Shown here piece by piece: positions 14,133 to 17,067 of a stretch of DNA of 17,067 nt. The first letter of the stretch is position 1; each line of letters begins with the position of its first letter. Source of the DNA: an uncultured Oscillospiraceae bacterium (GTDB lineage: Bacteria > Bacillota > Clostridia > Oscillospirales > Acutalibacteraceae); the NCBI GenBank assembly GCA_910587835.1, contig CAJUNQ010000017.1, positions 1 through 17,067 on the forward strand, in the 5' to 3' direction. The notes under the pieces were generated by a model. That model was not told the DNA's origin and did no database searches. It saw only the letters and a program-made list of their open reading frames with translations. The translations under genes and the position numbers were made by a program.

Positions 14133-15020
14133 ATGAATCTGATGGGACTGTTCCGTTCGCCCCAGAATGAACTGGAAAAGGGCGGCAAGGAGGCTGAGGA
14201 CGCTGGCATTCACAGCGCCTGTCCCCGCTGCGGGGTACAGCTTGCCCTGAGCGACCTGCAGGAGAATATGAACGTCTGCACGGCCTGCGGGTATCACTTT
14301 CGGGTGGGGCCCCGGGAGCGCATTGCCTATATTGCCGACGAGGGCAGCTTTCAGGAGCTGGACGGCGACCTGCTCAGCCGGGACCTTCTGGATTTTCCGG
14401 GCTACGACCAGAAGCTGCGCAACGCAAAGCTGGCCTCGCGGGAGAAGGACGCGGTGGTGTGCGGCACAGCCCTGATTATGGGCCAGCCCTGCGCCCTGTT
14501 TGTTATGGACCCCAACTTTATGATGGGCAGCATGGGCTCTGTGGTGGGGGAGAAGATTACCCGCCTTTTTGAGACTGCCACAGAGCTGGGCGCGCCGGTG
14601 CTGGGCTTCACGGTCTCCGGCGGGGCCCGGATGCAGGAGGGCATTCTCTCGCTGATGCAGATGGCCAAAACCAGCGCCGCCATCCGCCGCCACAGCGCCG
14701 CGGGCCTGTTTTACCTCACGGTGCTTACCGACCCCACCCTTGGGGGGGTGACCGCCAGCTTTGCCATGGACGGGGACATTATTATGGCCGAGCCCGGTGC
14801 TACCATTGGCTTTGCCGGGGCCCGGGTTATTGAGCAGACTATCCGCAAAAAGCTGCCCCAGGGCTTTCAAACTGCGGAGTTTCTGCTGGAGCATGGCTTT
14901 GTGGACCTGATTGTCCCCCGGGCGCAGCAGAGGGAGCAGATTGGCCTGCTGCTGAAAATGCATGTGCCGGGCAATATGATTTTTGATGAGTGGGAGGCAG
15001 GACCAGATGAGCGCCTATGA
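14133..15020 (+). CDS. accD: acetyl-CoA carboxylase carboxyltransferase subunit beta
   Basis: With AccA, transfers carboxylate from biotin to acetyl-CoA, giving malonyl-CoA. The 295-residue protein has the N-terminal zinc ribbon with Cys30, Cys33, Cys49 and Cys52 (CPRC and CTAC pairs), followed by RVGPRERI and a crotonase-like core with FTVSGGARMQEGILSLMQMA and GGVTASFAMDGDI. The end RKKLPQGFQTAEFLLEHGFVD is characteristic. AAAGGAG at 14116-14122 supports the ATG at 14133. The 3' end overlaps accA by 14 bp, so the two subunits are probably translationally coupled. Confidence 0.97.
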   Translation: MNLMGLFRSPQNELEKGGKEAEDAGIHSACPRCGVQLALSDLQENMNVCTACGYHFRVGPRERIAYIADEGSFQELDGDLLSRDLLDFPGYDQKLRNAKLASREKDAVVCGTALIMGQPCALFVMDPNFMMGSMGSVVGEKITRLFETATELGAPVLGFTVSGGARMQEGILSLMQMAKTSAAIRRHSAAGLFYLTVLTDPTLGGVTASFAMDGDIIMAEPGATIGFAGARVIEQTIRKKLPQGFQTAEFLLEHGFVDLIVPRAQQREQIGLLLKMHVPGNMIFDEWEAGPDERL

Positions 15021-15768
15021 CAAGATCCTTTCCGCCCGGTCCAAGGGGCGGCCTACCGGCACGGCCTATATTGAGAAAATTTTCGATAGCTTTATTGAGC
15101 TCCACGGCGACCGGCGTTTTGGAGACGACCCGGCTGTGATCGGCGGTCTGGCTTTTCTGGACGGCATCCCTGTCACGGTAATTGCCATTGAAAAGGGCAG
15201 CGACACCAAGGAGCGGGTGCGCCGGAACTTTGGCATGCCCAACCCGGAGGGCTATCGCAAGGCCCTGCGGCTGATGAAGCAGGCGGAGAAATTCCACCGG
15301 CCTGTGGTCTGCTTGGTGGACACCTCTGGGGCTTACTGCGGACTGGGGGCTGAGGAACGGGGCCAGGGCCAGGCCATTGCCGAAAACCTCATAGAGCTGT
15401 CCTCTCTGCGCACTCCGGTGGTCTCCATTCTGGTGGGCGAGGGGGGCAGCGGCGGCGCTTTGGCCCTGGCTTTGGCCGACCAGGTATGGATTCTGGAAAA
15501 CGCCGTGTACTCGGTGATCTCTCCTGAGGGCTGCGCCAGTATTCTGTGGAAGGACCCTAAGCGGGTAAAGGACGCTGCTGAGTGTCTGCGGCTCACAGCC
15601 CAGGACATGCAGGAACTGGGGGTGGTGGAGCATGTCATCCCGGAGGAGGACTTTGACGCCGCCTTTGCGGAGATCAAGACCCGGCTTTCTGAGGAGCTGC
15701 CTGAGCTGATTGCCACCCCGGCCGACGAGCTACTGCACCTGCGCTATCAGCGCTTCCGGAAATTCTAG
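15007..15768 (+). CDS. accA: acetyl-CoA carboxylase carboxyltransferase subunit alpha
   Basis: Partner of AccD in the carboxyltransferase. The 253-residue protein is shorter than the E. coli subunit (319) and lacks much of its N-terminal helical extension, as in other Firmicute-type AccA. Motifs include FIELHGDRRFGDDPAVIGG (29-47), RNFGMPNPEGYRKALRLM, VDTSGAYCGLGAEERGQGQA and VGEGGSGGALALALADQV. I chose the ATG at 15007, 9 nt after GGGAGG (14992-14997). An in-frame TTG at 14983 has no such site. It overlaps accD by 14 bp. Confidence 0.96.
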   Translation: MSAYDKILSARSKGRPTGTAYIEKIFDSFIELHGDRRFGDDPAVIGGLAFLDGIPVTVIAIEKGSDTKERVRRNFGMPNPEGYRKALRLMKQAEKFHRPVVCLVDTSGAYCGLGAEERGQGQAIAENLIELSSLRTPVVSILVGEGGSGGALALALADQVWILENAVYSVISPEGCASILWKDPKRVKDAAECLRLTAQDMQELGVVEHVIPEEDFDAAFAEIKTRLSEELPELIATPADELLHLRYQRFRKF

Positions 15769-15774
15769 AGGCGT

Positions 15775-16257
15775 ATGATTTGCGCTGTCATCTCAGAGGA
15801 TATTCCCGCCTGTGTCCGGGTGGTGTGGGAGAGCTTTCTCACAGTAGCCCGGGAGTTTGGCATTACGCCCCAGAACGCCCCCCGGTTCACGGCATTTGCC
15901 GTTACAGAGGAGCGGCTGCGCTGGCAGCTCACCCAGGAGCGCCGGCCCATGTACGGCTGGTTTGAAGGGGAGGCGCTGCGGGGGTATTATTCCCTGGCCC
16001 CTCAAGGGGAGGGCGTCTGGGAGCTGAACAATCTGTGCGTCCTGCCTGGACGCCGTCACCAGAAGATAGGGGGGCGGCTGCTTTGTCATGCCATGGACAC
16101 AGCCCGCTCCCTGGGTTGTGTCCGGCTGACCTTGGGGCTGGTGGAGGAAAATGCCCGCCTCAGGGCCTGGTATGAGGGCTTTGGGTTTGTGCACAGCCAC
16201 ACCAAAAAATTTGACTTTTTCCCTTTCACTTGCGGCTATATGGAGAGGGCTCTTTGA
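15775..16257 (+). CDS. GNAT-family N-acetyltransferase
   Basis: A 160-residue acyl-CoA-dependent acyltransferase of the GNAT fold. The acetyl-CoA-binding motif A is ELNNLCVLPGRRHQKIGGRL (about 83-102), followed by a helix MDTARSLG, the strand VRLTLGLVEENARLRAWYE and GFGFVHSH, typical of the C-terminal half. The N-terminal half (AREFGITPQNAPRFTAF) also fits members of this family. The substrate cannot be deduced. It begins 6 nt after the accA stop, with AGAGG over that stop as the only ribosome binding site, so it is probably co-transcribed and coupled. A role in lipid metabolism is suggested only by position. Confidence 0.88.
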   Translation: MICAVISEDIPACVRVVWESFLTVAREFGITPQNAPRFTAFAVTEERLRWQLTQERRPMYGWFEGEALRGYYSLAPQGEGVWELNNLCVLPGRRHQKIGGRLLCHAMDTARSLGCVRLTLGLVEENARLRAWYEGFGFVHSHTKKFDFFPFTCGYMERAL

Positions 16258-16272
16258 GCAAGGAGGGCTAGG

Positions 16273-16758
16273 ATGGAAAACGTCCGCAATACTTATGGAA
16301 GCGAAAACCTGGACCGCATTTTCCGCTATTTCATGCGGACTGTGCTGCGCATGGAGAAAAGCGGCCTTCTCAGTCTGCCGGTGGAAAACGACCTGCAGGG
16401 TGAGCCTGTGCGCTCTTATCTGGACCTGGCCATGAATCTGTTTACCGGGGCTCAGCCCCAGCAGGTGGTGCGGCCTATTCTGGAGTCCCAGTACAGCTTT
16501 ATTCTCAACAACTCCCAGCTCTCCGCTGACACTGCCATGGAGATGTGGATGGTGCGGGAGCTGTCTCTGCATGTGCATTTTGACCCGGACCCCTGCGAAT
16601 TTCTGTTGGACACCTGTAATCTGTGGGGTGATTTGGCCAACGAATTTGCCTGCCTAACCTTTTACCCCAACCTGTCCCCAGACTGGCAGCGGGCCCATGG
16701 GGTGGAGGAGATCACAGCCCATATCCCGCTGGAGCGGCTCCGGTTGAAGGATTTTTAG
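16273..16758 (+). CDS. conserved-looking hypothetical protein, 161 residues
   Basis: I do not recognise this protein. It is soluble in appearance, with no signal peptide or membrane helix, and mixed alpha composition. The segment RTVLRMEKSGLLSLPVEND, then YLDLAMNLFTGAQP and VVRPILES, faintly resembles the cytoplasmic part of MotA-like proteins (RxEGLLALE..., a G.(D/Q)P.. turn, then V..IL), but the membrane helices are absent. This resemblance is from memory and weak. The C-terminal half has FDPDPCEFLLDTCNLWGDLANEFACLTFYPN with no known motif. A clear AGGAGGG ribosome binding site precedes the ATG and the GNAT gene ends 15 nt upstream, so it looks like a real gene and the last one of the transcript before the terminator. 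Confidence 0.8.
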   Translation: MENVRNTYGSENLDRIFRYFMRTVLRMEKSGLLSLPVENDLQGEPVRSYLDLAMNLFTGAQPQQVVRPILESQYSFILNNSQLSADTAMEMWMVRELSLHVHFDPDPCEFLLDTCNLWGDLANEFACLTFYPNLSPDWQRAHGVEEITAHIPLERLRLKDF

Positions 16759-16790
16759 CCTGTATCGGTACAATTCAACAGTAGACCCCC

Positions 16791-16818
16791 AAAAGAGCGG
16801 CTTAGCCGCTCTTTTTTT
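16791..16818 (+). terminator. rho-independent terminator after the acc/GNAT genes
   Basis: AAAAGAGCGGC (16791-16801), a TTA loop and GCCGCTCTTTT form a perfect 11-bp stem ending in a run of seven T. The A-tract before the stem makes it usable from the other strand as well. It lies 33 nt after the preceding stop codon and closes the fatty-acid synthesis transcript. Confidence 0.95.
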
Positions 16819-16931
16819 GCGTTTTCTTGCCTTTGCCATGTCTCTAGACTCGTTTTACTAACGCGCCCCCCTTCCTGAGCCTTCTGAGGGCTTTTACAGG
16901 GCAAGGGGCATTCTGTCCGGTCAGTCAGAAT

Positions 16932-16952
16932 GGAAGTATATAGTTAACTTCC
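16932..16952. promoter_or_regulatory. inverted repeat upstream of the final gene
   Basis: GGAAGT (16932-16937) and ACTTCC (16947-16952) form a perfect 6-bp inverted repeat around an AT-rich 9-bp centre (ATATAGTTA). It lies about 50 nt before the last start codon and could be an operator or a stem in the leader. A weak promoter TTGCCA-17-TACTAA is possible at 16833-16861. Neither is certain. Confidence 0.35.
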
Positions 16953-17004
16953 ACTCCCCGGCGAAGGGGCCGGAGAGAATCTAAAATCTAAGAGGGTTGA
17001 AAAC

Positions 17005-17067
17005 ATGAACAAAAGCAAGTTTCTGAAGAAATCACTTGCGGCGCTCCTGGCCATTCTCATGGTCGCT
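17005..17067 (+). CDS. N-terminus of a secreted protein (partial, cut by window end)
   Basis: Only 21 codons are visible. They read as a standard signal peptide: a basic start MNKSKFLKK followed by the hydrophobic core SLAALLAILMVA. The ATG has an AGAGGG ribosome binding site about 9 nt upstream. The mature protein lies outside the window, so its function cannot be given. Such starts are common in extracellular and surface proteins of clostridia. It is separated from the preceding genes by the terminator and is an independent unit. Confidence 0.75.
   Translation, partial: MNKSKFLKKSLAALLAILMVA

Noticed and set aside
14983..15006. Upstream TTG start for accA
   Set aside because: It has no ribosome binding site. 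GGGAGG at 14992-14997 is ideally placed for the ATG at 15007.

Overview
The window looks like the chromosome of a high-GC, anaerobic, Gram-positive gut-type clostridium, probably Oscillospiraceae (Flavonifractor/Pseudoflavonifractor/Oscillibacter-like). The reasons are the GC-rich codon use (GGC, GCC, CTG), AGGAGG-type ribosome binding sites, sigma-A-type promoters in AT-rich islands, FabK as the enoyl-ACP reductase, and the gene order fabH-fabK-fabD-fabG-fabF-accB-fabZ-accC-accD-accA. The taxon is an inference from gene order and composition, not from a marker gene.

Layout. Positions 1-835 hold no convincing gene. They carry a decaying 60-bp tandem array (1-352) and a 103-bp REP-like array (498-832) that ends 3 bp from the argS stop codon. 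Positions 836-5457 are a minus-strand unit read ddl > murI > DUF1934 (YwiB-like) > argS: two peptidoglycan precursor enzymes, a small beta-barrel protein and arginyl-tRNA synthetase. A 574-nt stretch rich in hairpins separates the DUF1934 gene from argS. Positions 5458-5729 are a divergent control region with two near-consensus promoters, one for ddl (minus) and one for fabH (plus). The fabH promoter has an inverted repeat over its -10 box that could be an operator.

Positions 5730-15768 are an almost complete type II fatty-acid synthesis cluster on the plus strand. Acetyl-CoA carboxylase (accB, accC, accD, accA) makes malonyl-CoA, FabD moves malonate to ACP, FabH starts the chain, and FabF, FabG, FabZ and FabK run the elongation cycle. 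Three things stand out. No acyl carrier protein gene is present, although the related streptococcal cluster has one between fabH and fabK. A small membrane-protein reading frame between fabK and fabD seems broken by a one-base frameshift. A 603-nt non-coding stretch with a second repeat array splits the cluster between fabG and fabF, and fabF has its own promoter after it.

Downstream of accA are a GNAT acetyltransferase and an unrecognised 161-residue protein, closed by a strong rho-independent terminator (16791-16818). The window ends in the signal peptide of a secreted protein.

I found no clear defence system, CRISPR array, integrase, transposase, tRNA or rRNA. The best leads for something undescribed are the repeat families, the interrupted small membrane ORF inside the fab cluster, and the long argS leader.
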